Origin: Perca fluviatilis
Lineage: Eukaryota; Chordata; Actinopteri; Perciformes; Percidae
Length of the DNA stretch: 64,000 bases
Direction of reading: 5' to 3'
NCBI RefSeq assembly: GCF_010015445.1
Contig: NC_053121.1
Span: 28,262,434 to 28,326,433, forward strand
The position numbers and the translations under genes were made by a program. Below the pieces are notes generated by a model. That model did no database searches and was not told the origin of the DNA. It was given only the letters and a program-made list of their open reading frames with translations. Positions 1 to 12,890 of this stretch are shown here, one piece after another (within the stretch, counting starts at the first letter, position 1; each line of letters starts with the position of its first letter).

Positions 1-1235
1 ACAGTGAACTGTAAATCCTGCCAAGCACTCAGCTGTCGGAGTCTTATGAATTGCTAATATGTTGTATCTCACGCTGCCGATCCTCCTCTATCTGGCCTCT
101 ATCACTTCCATCGTGCGCTTAGCAAAAGGTGAGGCAGGGAAATCAAAAAAGCTAAATTTGCTAGAGGGGAAAGAAAGGTAGAAATACCTTTTTTTTATCA
201 TCTGTCATAATAGATGATAAAATAAACCTTATATTGCAGCATTTCCACTAAACTGAAGCTGAAAGAAAATATTTCAACACAATAATATCTGCAATACTTT
301 CTAGCACAACATTTGAAATGTTGGTATTGGGACTGGACGTGGTCCACTGAGTAGGCTGCAACTTATTGAATCATTTTCCTCTGTTCCCTGCTCTCTTAAA
401 TCATTCATGTGAACACATTAGGCAACACCAGACTGCACCAAAAACACTCACACCTACAACAGCAGGATCAAGATGAGCCTGATACTGTTGGGAGTCTAAC
501 TGAGCTTTTACATTACATATCATTGGGGTTTACTATATATAATTATGGCAACAAATGGTTTTATCCTTCTCCTTAATCACTTCATGTTTTTAAATACAGG
601 CAATTACAAGAAAAATAAAATTGTACATTGTGCACAAAAGAGGAGTCAATGGTTTCAATACCACATTATTTAGGAAGTTGTTTTTGCCATGTTACATAAA
701 ACTGGTAAAAGACACATTCCCACTAGATTTTGGTGTTTGATGAGCTCTGATTTGTATCATCTAGCACAGATTCAATGCATTTTACATAATGGTCTCTGTT
801 TTAATAGTCTGTCTCCCAAAATGTTGCAGGTACAGTAGATCTTCATGTGATAATGAGACAGATTTCCTCCAGAAGATGCCAATTACAGTTACATTTCCCC
901 ATTCCTCAATGTGTTCAAAACCATGAGCACCATGCTGCACTTAAAACTTGCATTGTATACTCATGGGCCCATTATTGTATTTTACCCAACAGATCACAGA
1001 CACTGAGACCAGCAGTTCTATAGTATAAGGCAATGTGTGTTGTGGCGTGTGTCATACGGAGGGATGGTGCAGATCCCAAGCCTGATCCAGAGGACACCGA
1101 TGTCTTGGCTGGAAAAAAGGTCTCCAGTTGAATGGAGAGCATCGTGCTGGCTTTATTTGGACTAATATGCTACTTACATTATAATGTTGAGTTTCTGATA
1201 AACTGTTTTATAGAGGTGTTTCTAATATTTTATCC

Positions 1236-1238
<3 letters not shown>

Positions 1239-1282
<44 letters not shown>

Positions 1283-1312
1283 ATATATATATATATATAT
1301 ATAGATATATAT
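1239..1312. repeat. (AT)n microsatellite
   Basis: About 74 bp of alternating AT with two interruptions (CTAT near 1281, AGAT near 1303). It is self-complementary and likely to extrude a cruciform or cause polymerase slippage. The open frame across it (poly Ile-Tyr) is not a gene. Confidence 0.95.
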
Positions 1313-2692
1313 CAATAAGGGTTGACCAAATATTGACACCTCTCAGCAAATCTCAGTTCAACAGCACCACAAACTACATCTTCCAAAATGATTATACAGT
1401 TAAATCAACACTCAACATTATAACCTTCATTATAACCTTTATTGCAGGACTGTGTATTAGCCTGCATTAGATTTAGCTAGGTGGACATCATAAACTGGAC
1501 AATAAGTTTATGTTTTACTGTATGCTGTGTTTACTGCATGTTGAGCCATATGTATAATGAAAAGAACGCTAGAAAGAACAGTAATGTTGGCAGGTATCTG
1601 TTGTTAACGGCAGATGCGAAAACAAATAAATGTAAATTGTTTTATATGTTTGTTGTAACGTTTTTATGTAAGTTAGTGGGCCTTAGGTCATTTAATGGAA
1701 ACAAATTATTATTAGTACTAGCAATGAAAACAGCATTAATTAAAACAACAAGATTGCTGTAAGTAAACCAATCAAAAACCACATTAATTCATTCAACAAG
1801 ACTGAGTAAAACAGATAAAACCTGTAGTAGTTCATAAGGCAGGGTTTTAAACTGTTTGATGTTCATTGATATAAAATTAATTTAATTACACCAAAGGCAC
1901 ACATTTTAACATAACAAAAGCCAAATAAATTGTATTTAAATATTAACATCAACTTTCCTCCATAGATGTATTTGGTATTCAGAACACAATCAAGACAAAC
2001 TAGTTTTACTTGATTTGATTGAATGGAAATATATGGCACGATAAAATTACATGCATCCAGAATATGAATCATTGCCAACAACCCTGCAGACAAATGAACC
2101 AATGCTGGAGCCAAGCAAAGATAGATCCTATTTGTTAACTTTTTCCAGCTCAATGTTTCATAAAATGAAGACATGACACTATAAGCTTGATATGTTTTAG
2201 CACAAAAATGGGACATGTATGCTCTGACAGTTCCACTGTTGTAATGAACTGAAGCGAAAGATTTGGTTCAGATGGACAACCCACAATGAAGCACAGTATC
2301 CGCTTCTTTGTGAGAGCAAATAAATGCCATGGAAACATATACACACACATATTTGTGTAAAATGATGCGTGCCCGCACACACACACACACATTCAAGTGT
2401 GGAGAAAGTAGACACTTTTCACGACACAACCTCACACCGCACAGTCGCCAGTCACACCTCTGAGCATAGTGATAAATGAGCAGCTCTTAAAATTTTGACA
2501 GATCAGACGCACAAACTTGCACAAACTCAAACACATACACACACACTCACACACACATCACACACACAGCTGGAAGCAAATATGCATCAACATATTCCCA
2601 TATGCAGAGGGAATCACTCACGTGCACTAAGACACATGGTTCAGAGAAAGCGCAAACCACAGCAGGTGGCAGATGCACTATTTTCCTCACCC

Positions 2693-2693
<1 letters not shown>

Positions 2694-2727
<34 letters not shown>

Positions 2728-2762
2728 TTGTGTTTGTGTGTGTGTGTGTGTGCTTGTGTGTA
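2694..2762. repeat. (GT)n microsatellite, interrupted
   Basis: GT repeat broken by GCGCTT and CTT interruptions. Smaller CA-rich clusters lie at about 2339-2392 and 2528-2571. Confidence 0.9.
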
Positions 2763-2984
2763 TCAGTGTATTGTAACTCAAGGACAGGCTGGTGAATGAA
2801 CAGGTACGCTGCGCTTCATCCTTGCAAGCAACGCAGAAGCACTTAGACATGCACTTCAGCTCAAACACACATACAGGGATATCGCAAAATATAATTCACA
2901 GACAGAAACGTGTAAAGAAACTTCATTTTCTCAGCAAAAGCAATTTTACGTTTAAGTTTTTCTTATATTAAAGACTTACAGAAG

Positions 2985-3260
2985 ATGTCTATAAACAGAA
3001 TGATAAAAGGGTGAGATAGAAAAGTAGATGAAGAGGAAAGAATGAAGCAAGACAGAAGAGGAGAGGAAAACGTGAATAGAAAAAAGAAGCACGAAAAGAT
3101 GAATAAACTGAATCAGACAGAAAACAAAGCTGATAATGAGAGGAGGAGAGCGCAGGAAAGATCCCTGCTTCACAGACAACGCATGAAAAAAAGGAGAGAG
3201 GAGAACACCGGATGAGAGGAGGAGAAGAGGGATGGAGGAGCCAGAGTGAGGAGACTGTTT
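2985..3260. repeat. Purine-rich tract beside the slit3 exon
   Basis: Mostly A/G on the plus strand, so C/U-rich in the slit3 transcript, starting about 15 nt after the donor of the exon at 3277-3348. Pyrimidine-rich intron sequence near a donor can bind PTB-type or TIA-type splicing factors; any role here is inference. Confidence 0.6.
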
Positions 3261-3276
3261 TTTTTTCTTTACTCAC

Positions 3277-3348
3277 AGAATCTCCAGATCGCGCAGTGCT
3301 CGGAAAGCTCCATCTTCGATGCAGCTGATGTGGTTGCTGTCCAGTTGC
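3277..3348 (-). CDS. slit3: slit3 internal exon: next LRR of the first LRR domain (about exon 6)
   Basis: The minus strand encodes [15 protein letters not shown] then RALRDLEI, with the flanking leucines split by introns. It joins in frame to the exon at 15662-15733 (CT + G makes Leu) and continues the same LRR array. It is 72 nt and phase 2 on both sides. The donor is a textbook GTGAGT (3271-3276) and the acceptor is GACGCAG (AG at 3349-3350). [20 protein letters not shown] matches remembered SLIT3; SLIT2 has [16 protein letters not shown] and SLIT1 has KNQISCIEEGAF. Unusually, the bases upstream of the acceptor are a (TG)n repeat rather than a classical polypyrimidine tract. No frameshift or stop is present, so the gene looks intact here. 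Confidence 0.94.
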
Positions 3349-3358
3349 CTGCGTCGAG

Positions 3359-3407
3359 CACACAAACACACACACACACACACAGACAAACACACACACA
3401 CACACAG
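3359..3407. repeat. (CA)n microsatellite in the 3' splice site region of slit3
   Basis: CA repeat with AAACA and GACAA interruptions; in the transcript it is (UG)n, starting about 11 nt upstream of the exon at 3277-3348. Confidence 0.95.
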
Positions 3408-3994
3408 ATGAGAGAGAAATGGGAGAGAGTCAGGCGCAAGTCTGCAAGGTCCGCTGAGCTGGGGGAGGGACTAACAAAAGATGGGTTGCGTGAATGAGTG
3501 TGTGTGGGGGTGTGTGTGAGGTGATACCCAAGTAAGTGGGCTTAAGGTAGCAGGTAGGAGACACCGGTGTTAACTCTCTCTCCAAGACACACTCCCACAC
3601 ACACACTCTCTAGGGATGCCCAGTCCAGGCGACAGCACACAAGCTAAGGTTAAGTCTCTCACCTCAGTGCTGATATGGCCAGCCCTGAGGAGAGCAGGAG
3701 AGGAAAAGAAGAGCGCAAGAGAAGAGACGGTGCGCTGAAGTGGCCTGCCTGGCGTCAGCCTATCACCTCCTTCCCCTGCTGCACGCCCAGCGCACACTGG
3801 CCACCGGGAGAGAGAGGGGCGAGAGAGGTAGACACAGTGAAGAAGAGAGCGAGCCAGCCGTAGCTACTAAAGCCCACCCTGCTTGTCTGTTCTGTAAATA
3901 TTAATTGCATTTTCTCCTCTCCCATCCTCCTCCTCCTCCCACTTCTCTCCCCTCCTCCCCATGTCCTCTTTTATTCTTTTTTTCCTCTCTCTGT

Positions 3995-4115
3995 AGTGAA
4001 AGAGGGAGTAATTTCATTACATTAGGCCAGCCAATCCATTAAGGGCCTTTTACCGGCTCTGTCACTGAAACAATTTCATTAAAAGGAAAGCCTCCGTAAA
4101 TCAACCTACAGTCAC
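3995..4115. promoter_or_regulatory. Candidate conserved non-coding element
   Basis: Non-repetitive island inside a CT-rich region, with TAATTTCATTA and CAATTTCATTA motifs 60 bp apart and a GCCAGCCAATCC box. It lies about 0.65 kb upstream (in transcript terms) of the exon at 3277-3348. Conservation cannot be judged from one sequence. Confidence 0.28.
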
Positions 4116-4604
4116 GACTCTGCCTCTCTTTGCCGTTTTCCTTCTTTCCTCCATCTCTCTTTCTTTCTTTCTCTCTCTCTACATACCTACTCTTCTTCTC
4201 TCTCCCTCTCTCACCCTCCCCCTCCTCCCTGGCTCGCTCGACGCCTCGTTCACTGGACTCCCAGATGCACCTTGTACCCCACTGTCATCCATCCTTTGCT
4301 TTTACTTTAATTTGCTCAGCTCTAGATATTACCTAGGTAACCCCCCTCCCCGCCACCATCCATCCCTTCATCCATGAACCCAACAACCCCGAAACCTACA
4401 CTCCTCCCTCCCTCCTTTCTTCTTTACTTCCTTTTATCCCATCCATCCATCTATCCCTCCCTCTGTTTCTCCTCCCCCTCTCTACTTCTTCTGCGGAGGA
4501 GCAGGTGGATGGATTGCACATATAAAGGGCAGACATTTAGAAGTATCTTCTTATTTTTTTCTTGTTTTTTTTTTAACTCAACCACAAAGGATGAGTGGCA
4601 TTTA

Positions 4605-4605
<1 letters not shown>

Positions 4606-4681
<76 letters not shown>
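4606..4681. repeat. (CA)n microsatellite, 76 bp
   Basis: Uninterrupted CA repeat, followed after a 50-bp spacer by a second CA tract containing CGCACGCAC steps. Confidence 0.97.
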
Positions 4682-4685
<4 letters not shown>

Positions 4686-4765
4686 CCAAACACAAAATGC
4701 ACACATACTTTTAGAAACACACTTTCAGAAAAACACATGCACACACGCACGCACACACGCACGCA

Positions 4766-4798
<33 letters not shown>

Positions 4799-6705
4799 CA
4801 TGGCTAGTTACTGTTTGCTCTCCAGCATATCACTCCACCTTAATCTTCTCCTCCTTGTCCCCATCTCTTTTCTGCTAGATCCCTTTATCCTAATCCTTTT
4901 TTATTTGACTTCTATCCTCTTCTTTTCTTTTTTCTCCCATCGTTTCCAAGCATCTATCTTGTCCATTTTTCATGTTCTCTCCCTCTCTCCATTTATAATC
5001 AATTTTTTTCTCTCTCTAGTGCCCTCTTGTCTCCTCTCATCTCTAATTCCCCTTCACCTTTTCTCTTCTCACACTCCATCTATCCATTGCTAATCCATTT
5101 CTTCTCCCTGTTTTCTTCTATCAACCTTTTAAATCTCCTTTTCTTCTTCTCTACATAGCCCCGATGTCTGCTCGGCATACTGCAGCACCTGTTAAATATC
5201 AGTCATGTCAGCTTTCAACCCAGAGGAAGGTGGTTCCCAAAACAGGAGCTGGATTGCTTCTGCAGGGCAACAGAAATTACATTTGGGCTTCTGGAGCAAC
5301 ATATTCTTTGGTTAGTTTTTATATGTGCATGTTTATGCGAGTGTGTCCTCAGAGTATCTAAGAAATGTATTTACTATAGCACACCACAAGTGCACCGGAA
5401 AATGTAGCTGCATTTCAAAAAGCAGCAGGTTACAGGAAGGGTCTATTGCAGTGACCTCAGACAAGATAAATGTGAAAAGTAGATTACATTTAGCATCATC
5501 ATCATGGAAAATAAGGGTTGTCTCATCTAACTAGCACTGCAACAAGAGCTTGCAAACAAAACTAAACTTGTAACATACAGTATGTACAGTATATGCAAAA
5601 CTTAGAAAAGCTGCTATACAAAGCCAATACTGTAACTCTTTGTTTGATCTATATACTCTTATTTTGAAATTTGCTGTGTGCTAGAGGCAGCAATGGAGTA
5701 CACAAGAGAAAGCAGTTCACGGCGAGGCACAGCAAGAACATTTTTCATGTATTTCTACCTGATATTGACCAGCTGCTGGTGGTTAACGGTTGGCATGAGT
5801 TCAGTTTGGACTCAAGACAGTAAATACCAAACAACTCTATGCCCACAGGCCAGGTTTGGCTCGCAGCACAATTATTTTCGGTCCTCCAGAAGCTTCCACA
5901 GACTGATGAGATGTTTTGATCTGCTTTGATGCAATGCAATTATATTTGAGAGGTGATTTAGAGATAATTTGTTTACGGCCTTGCCATGCCCCACTTGATT
6001 AATTGAGATTTGTAAAGATTGCTAGGGTCATCAATGTTGAGTGTTCTGTTTTATAACAGTATAAAAGAGTAGTCTCATAGAGTTGTGTGCTCTTGTCAAA
6101 AGCCTCGCTTTGAATCAAAGATTACATTTTCTTTTTTAGCTACTTGTTTGAAGGGAGCTGTGAGTGTGAGCATCTGTTAAATGACTGGACTCTGAAATAC
6201 AGTGAGTCTGGGGATCATACCAACATATGGCTATGCCATGTTTGTGTTATATGTAATTAAAAGGCATGATTTATTTTTTCAGGTGGGAAAAATGGCACAC
6301 TGATCTGCTTTATGGGGACACATGGCACTGCCAAAGTTGACTGTAATTATTAAAGCCATTATAATTTTGTTTACCGTTTTGTAACACTGAATGTGAAGTT
6401 CAGGGATAAGTTTGTGCTATTCTGAGGAACAAAGAGGGCTATCTGGGTATGTCTCATTTGATACATCTGTGTTATTTCATTCATCCATGTACAGTCCCAT
6501 AGGCTGTGGAGATCGGGGTGGTGGATGAATGTGTAACACATGACTTTCATGCACGAGATAGAAGTTCACGTCCTGCAATTATTGTTCATGATCTTTCCCT
6601 AAACAAGTGTTTCAACTGCCTAAACTTGCTATTGTTATAGCGTCCCAAAATTTTTAAGAGAAGACAAGTTGGGTTCACATCCTGTCATCTACAAACAATC
6701 AATAA

Positions 6706-6960
6706 CCCCGTTTTCACCTGGTAGTAAGATCCGATCTGAGTGATTGGATCACAGGTGGACAGCTCTAAGTACAGGTCAAACTCTTTCAGGATGCATTGAG
6801 GACGCATTGAGATCGGATCGCAAAAACCACATTTGGAGGTGGTTTGAGCCGCATGTGTCCACATTCTAATAGCAGTGAAAACGGGAATGTGTCCTGTGTC
6901 CACATTAAAGACCATCTACTCAATTGTAAACAGAACTACGTACTTATTCAAAGTTTTTTT
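6706..6960. repeat. Probable interspersed repeat, family unnamed
   Basis: This stretch (CGTTTTCACCTGGTAGTAAG at the left, repeated GATCGGATC-type motifs in the middle, GTGTCCACATT near the right) resembles a dispersed repeat I recall from teleost genomes. No terminal inverted repeat or target duplication could be placed, so the limits are uncertain. Confidence 0.42.
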
Positions 6961-9303
6961 CCTGTCACAGAAACCACTGAGAGTGAATCGTGTGTTTTGG
7001 ATGTAATATCATATACTGTTATGTATACTCAAAGGCCACCATGTCACCACTGACACACGTGTATCCTTGATGCGAGTCTGGGGATTCCCACCACTCTATA
7101 GAGCCGACAAAGGCTGTCAGACAAGTGGTGAGATGTCTTCAACTCTTGAACTGTACATTCTCTAGAGGATGGAGTTTTTGATAATTTTGAGAACATATCA
7201 CTATGCTTCTCGCATCTTTAATTTTTCTAGAATTGAGAATAAGTAGTGGATTCATATTGGCGGCCATGCACTTCATCTTCTGTCCTCACCCACAGTAAAC
7301 GATTCCATCAGCTGTGTGATATGATTGGATTCCTCTGACAGCTTTGTTCACCAAGCACCCTGATTAGCAGTGACATGATTGGTATCAATCTAGAATGAGG
7401 GTGTACTTTATGTGGCTGTGTGATTGTGTGTGCTCTCCATATTTGTACCATTGTGTTGCATTCATAGACCTTTGTGCTTGTATGTGTTCAGATCACAAAT
7501 GTTTGTTAAAGGGGAAGAAGGGGGGCCCAGAATGTAATTTCCTTTCATATAATTAGTTAGTGTGTTTAATCATGTCTATCATAAGGCCTATTGGCAGACA
7601 GATTCAATGCTTCCCTCTGCTACCATCTGGAGCAGAGGGAAGCACACACACAGGATCACTGCCACTCCTTGACTACATCAATGAGCATCCACTATACTGA
7701 CTGAGTAATTAATTAACGGACAGTGGGAGGGAAGGAGGATACACTAGCTGGGTTCACATCCAATCCATATCAACAAATACAGCTTCATCAAATCTGGAAA
7801 TAATGTAAACAGCACAAATCTAAAGTCTAAGTCCCCAACTTTCTGTCATTTTGTGTCTATCAAGTGAACATATTGCTTTGTCTATTGCTGTTACTGCTAG
7901 TAGAGGAGTAGAGGAGAGGGAGTTTGGAGATTGAAAAGCCAAAAAGTAAAAATTTGAAGAAAAAAAAATATATGGATGGCAAGAAAAAGTAAAAGATAAA
8001 ACAACAGGAGGGGTGAGGAATGAGAGGTAGATGTAAGTGGATTAAGGATGGATGTGTTGGGAATGTAGAAGTGAGGAATGACTGGAATCTTTAAATCCTT
8101 TTGTTTGCATGTATACATCCCTCACCATCTCTCCTTGTCTCCTTCTCTTTCTAGCTAAAAAAATAACAGTATGATACTAACGGGATAGTATAAGTGAGAC
8201 AGTTGATGCTGGTTTGCTGTGCTGTTGGTTCACTTCCAAGAGCAATTGTTGGGAAAGTCTGCAGTGCTGCTTATGTAGGAAAAATGCAGGGTGGATGCAA
8301 TGGCTGCCACTGCATGTAGCCTTCATGCAGTACATGGGGATGTCCACAATACAGGGTAGGCTTTGACTTGCAAATGATTCGTTTGCTTTTAGTAATTTTC
8401 AAGGATACAGGAAGCCATGTCGTGTTTTATATGTCTACACTAGCCCAGCGCTGTTGACTGTGTTCCAGACTGAGATTAGTACATGCATTCAAGGACATCA
8501 AGTGAATTTCCATCAAATTTTCTTTTGCTTACTGAATTAGACAAATTGAATGTAAACATACATTTGCTTGAAGTGGATTTATGATTTTTATAACTCTAGA
8601 AACACTAGAAACTAGAAACTTTGTCTAATGTTGAAGTTGAAGTTAAATAAAGGCAACCATGCAAAAATCTAATTTGATGGCCTTGAAGTGTCTCTGGCTC
8701 TGGCTGAAACTAACCATTACACTTTGAAGATTTTGTTTTACTGTATGTGAGTTTAAATTCTACATCATACTGAATCCCAAATCCTATCACTGTGACGAAA
8801 AAAAGCAACTCTTAGGGGAATCCTGTCTTGCTAAATACGTTACAATTCAGACAAAGCTATTGACATTTTTCTTCCTCTGTCTCGGTTGGTCACAACCTTT
8901 AATGACTTAGCCATATTCTGCCATTTAAAGAAGTGCGTAGGGGGTTGGTGAATGGCAAAGATTAATGGGAATCTGAGTAAACCATTTCATAAAGCAGGCT
9001 ACCATGTCTTCATTGTTCTTACTTGCCACTCTTTGAATATTGGCGCAAGGCTTTGAATGCTTGATCGGTGAAGAAATGACACTGTGAAGTCTGTGTGCAT
9101 TATCCCTCCTGGTGTCACCTTAATTTAAAGATGTTCTGCTCTCACAAGGACGGCCATTATTAATCTTTTTTTCTATATTTTCAAACACTCTTGCTAGATA
9201 TGTACCTGGCTCTAGCTGTCCATTGTTGTAAATGTGGTAAACATAAAAACAACTGAAAGCAAGGTTCTGCAATGACAGACACACAACAGTACAGGTTAGA
9301 AAC

Positions 9304-9349
9304 TGTGTGTGTGTGTGTATGTGTGTGTGTGTGTGTGTGCGCGCGTGCA
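9304..9349. repeat. (GT)n ending in GCGCGCGTGC
   Basis: Alternating purine-pyrimidine run with one TATG interruption and a GC-alternating end, a sequence type prone to Z-DNA. Confidence 0.92.
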
Positions 9350-11956
9350 CACAGCCGACACAATATTCTCACCTCTCTCTAAGGCGCTGTAGTCATAATT
9401 CAAACAAACGGCCATCCTGCACTGCATTGTGGGTAGGGAAGCGTGAAGCGTGGAGGCGTTTTATGAGGGAGAAGAGAAAGGAGAGTCTGACAGGAAGGAG
9501 AGAGGTAAAGATGTAAAGCCATGGTGTTGGTTCTTTTTTTGTTTTTATACTAATATACTGTATGGTTGTATTGTTGGAAGAAATTACATATTACATTCTC
9601 TGAACACGTTATTCCAAAGCACCTGAAGGTGCTCTGAGTGTGTAGATGTTGAGCATGGGTGGACCCAGTAGGGAAAATGAATTACATTTTATCACAATAA
9701 AAAAGTGGGTAAGGGAGCGAGAAGGCAGGCAGATGGAAAACAAGGTACAATATGAGGACGTGATGGCTACAGAAGATTAAAAGCGTGTCTGTGTGGGCAC
9801 TGAGGTGTAATGTGAGGGCATATGAAACAGCTGTATGTTATCTGATGCGTCCATGCTTCTCTGTAAGCCAACTACTGCTATATGCCTCCCAGCATGACTG
9901 ACTCCCATATGTTGTGATTTAAGCGTGACTACAACCGTACACATACAGGATCTGTGGTTGATCACATTTATCTTGGCTTTTCTGTCCTCACTGTTAGCAG
10001 AAAGCATTTCAGTAGCTACTGAATATTGTAGTATAACCTTTATATAGGTTTCAAGAAAATAGGTTTAACAGTAGTCTGACAGAATTTCATTATATTATGT
10101 CTTTATCAAATATATCTGCATGTCAGTTTCAGAAGATTATTCTACTTTTGCTGTTGGCTGTAACCAGTTTGGGATACAAGTTGGGTGGTTGTTTTCTGCA
10201 TCAGCCTGGTTGAGGTTGTTGTCACTCATTTAGAAACGTATGCAACAAAAATGTTTTAATATACTTTCCTCTTACTGTGTAAACGTGCTGTATGACCGTA
10301 TAGGACACCATCAAAATGAGTCAGTAAATGTTTAAATGTGCCATTTGAACCTAGCCTATGGTGAGTAAGTGTATGGCACTCAATCCAACTGTTCGAAGAA
10401 GGACAGGGATGTGTCATTTTTAACATTATCACCTTTAGCCTATAGTTATACGTTTTGTTAATGATTGCTCCGTGCTTTTTCATTTTTGTTGTTATTTGAT
10501 TTTTATCTTTCTGTGAATATATTAAGCCTTTTCATTGCTTTGAAATGTGTGAATTAATTGTTTGTCGTGATTTTATGCTGTTTTTGATTGCCTCAAATTG
10601 ACTAAAATTGCACCCTGAGGGATGAATACATTTTGGGTTGAACTGAATGAGTTTTGACACACCACCAATTTAAGAAAGGTCTTTGCAACACATGAAACAA
10701 TGTTCTGAGTTGTTGGATTTTCTTTTAACTATCTCACCAATGTCCTTGGGAAAATCGCACGAGGGGGTAATTGATAGTGTTGAACATTCTGTACATGGTT
10801 AATTAAACTCATTCTGTAACTGCTTGGCCGTGGGAAAGTCGCTTTTAGATGGCAAACTTTTTAAACATATCTTTAGATCTTTGACTCAACACTCATAATG
10901 AACAAAGCAGGCCTGGCTTAGTGCTCAATCCACATTCAGTTCAATCCAGTTCAGATAAAGCTTTTACATCAATAGCACAAAGCTTTTTAGCTGAAATGCT
11001 AGTTGCTGTTGGTCACAAAGACACAGACACTTAGTGTCAACCCAGGCCGAGCGTTGAGAGTTTAACAAGGTCTTCTGATGTATAGGTTTAACAACACATC
11101 CATGTTAAGACTGCACTTGGTACAGTGACTTGACTTTGGAGAATCAAAAATGCAGTAAAGGTTGGGATATTTTAAATACTCAGAAATTATTTAACTTAAG
11201 CGTGCTGCCCACACCACAGACTGATGGTGAAGGTGAAGGTGATGGAGCAAATGGTCAGGCAGTTTTCTATAGACGGAGAGAGCTTGCTTGACGCTGTTTA
11301 GCAGCTACTTCTGTATTTCTCTCTTTTGTCACTTCCTGTGTGCAGAGGGAACCTGCCACCAGTGATCACACTCGACACAGTGTTCTTGGAAAAATTGTGC
11401 GATTCTATAGCATCTTGTTCTTGAGAAGGAATCAGATGCTTTTCCCTGCTGCATTCTGAGCTTTGTTATGAGCAGAGGTGCTAGATGCCAAAGAAACCAC
11501 GTTGTAGGACATTCACTGGTGTATTAACATGATGACTTTTCTGGCAAGGTAAGACACGGCCATATAAGACATGACAAGACAAGATTAGGTTACAGAAAAT
11601 CAGATTAGATAAGATTAGATACAAAAAGATAAGCATCCAGAATTTGACGTACGGCAGATAAAACCATAAAACACAGAGCGTATTACAGGAATTTTGCAAG
11701 ATGCTTTCTACCCTCTCTTACTCTACATTTACCTCGATCATCTGTACTTTGACTGACAGGTTGAGATTTAGGGGATGACAGGACCAGCAGTCAGCACAGT
11801 GTATATACTGTACCAACACAAATGTACACACAAACACTTACACACAGATGTATGGCATATACATGTCTCCTTAGGTTAACAGAAGACTACAGTAATCATG
11901 TTTGCCAGTTTCTTGGCAGTTTCAGCAAAGCAGTCAATCTGATAGCAGGGTCAAAG

Positions 11957-11959
<3 letters not shown>

Positions 11960-12028
<69 letters not shown>
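11960..12028. repeat. (GT)n microsatellite, 69 bp
   Basis: Uninterrupted GT repeat; a 0.8-kb purine-rich tract begins about 30 bp to its right. Confidence 0.97.
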
Positions 12029-12035
<7 letters not shown>

Positions 12036-12059
12036 TGCAATAAATGGATACTATACTAG

Positions 12060-12890
12060 CCACCAGGCAGCATGAAAGGGAACAACCGAGAGAGAGGGAT
12101 AGAGACCCTACCCTCTGAGAAACAGTTAGCTGGACAGAAAGGGCGAGAGACATAGATTGAGAGTGAGTGAGAGAGACAGAGGAGAAAGTGAGAGCAAGGG
12201 GGAGAGAGACAAAGTGAAAGGGGGCGAGAGACATACGAGAAAATCAATGCTGTGTCCACCAGGGACAGAATGTCATGAAGTTTTTTTTTTTTTTTACTCT
12301 GTGGCATAATGGAGGGTTGGAGCCTTTTACTGCAGGAGTCACCTTGTCTAATGGAGGGAGGAAGGGATGGAGGGATGGAGGGGGGTGGAAAAGGAAGAAG
12401 AGGGAAATATTGTGAAAAAAAATAGAGAGGGAAGAAAATTAAAGGGAGGGGAATAGTTGGAGAAGGCTTGGAATGGAAGGATGGCGAGAGAGGAGGAAGG
12501 AATGGATGGGGAGCAGAGTAAAAGAAGAGAAAGGATAAAAGAGAAAAATAATTGAAAGAGAGAGCATAGACTAAGAGGGAAAGAGGGTGGAAAGACAAAA
12601 GATTGACCGACAGATGATGGGATAAGAGAAACAAGAGAAATAATGACGGATGATTGGGGAGGAAGGAAGGAATAGAGGATGAAGATATGGTGACAGATGA
12701 AGGGAGAGAGCAGGAAGGGAAAGTGATGCATGGAAAACATGGGAGGAGGTAGAATGGAGGAGGAGAAAGAGTTTGAAATTGGCACTGACAAGAGGAAGGA
12801 AAGATGAGGAGAATAGGGAAGAGGAGGAGAAAGAAGATGTGAAAGTGCTGTACATGTAAAATGGTCAAAAAAAGGAAGCGGAAGAAATGA
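12060..12890. repeat. Long purine-rich (GA/GGA) tract
   Basis: About 830 bp dominated by A and G on the plus strand, with GGAGGAAGG-type units at 12350-12400 and 12655-12720. Stop codons are rare in the complementary strand, which explains the false 270-residue Ser/Pro/Leu-rich frame there. Confidence 0.85.

Larger units (their letters stand above)
1..3276 (-). other. slit3: slit3 intron after the second LRR exon (5' part)
   Basis: This begins with the GTGAGT donor at 3271-3276 and continues off the left edge. It contains an (AT)n tract, GT/CA repeats and a purine-rich stretch at about 2985-3245. I looked for the next Slit LRR exon (expected to encode a TLNNNNI..SFNHMPK-like repeat) and did not find it. 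Confidence 0.75.
3895..5160. repeat. CT-rich region enclosing two CA microsatellites
   Basis: Pyrimidine-rich plus-strand sequence (strongest at 3911-3995, 4130-4230, 4380-4490 and 4805-5160). It encloses (CA)n at 4606-4681 and a CA/CG-mixed repeat at 4734-4798. A distinct non-repetitive block lies at about 3995-4115. Confidence 0.8.

Noticed and set aside
12056..12868. 270-residue minus-strand open frame, Ser/Pro/Leu/Phe-rich
   Set aside because: It is the complement of a GA-rich tract; pyrimidine-only sequence rarely forms stop codons, and the other frames are open too.
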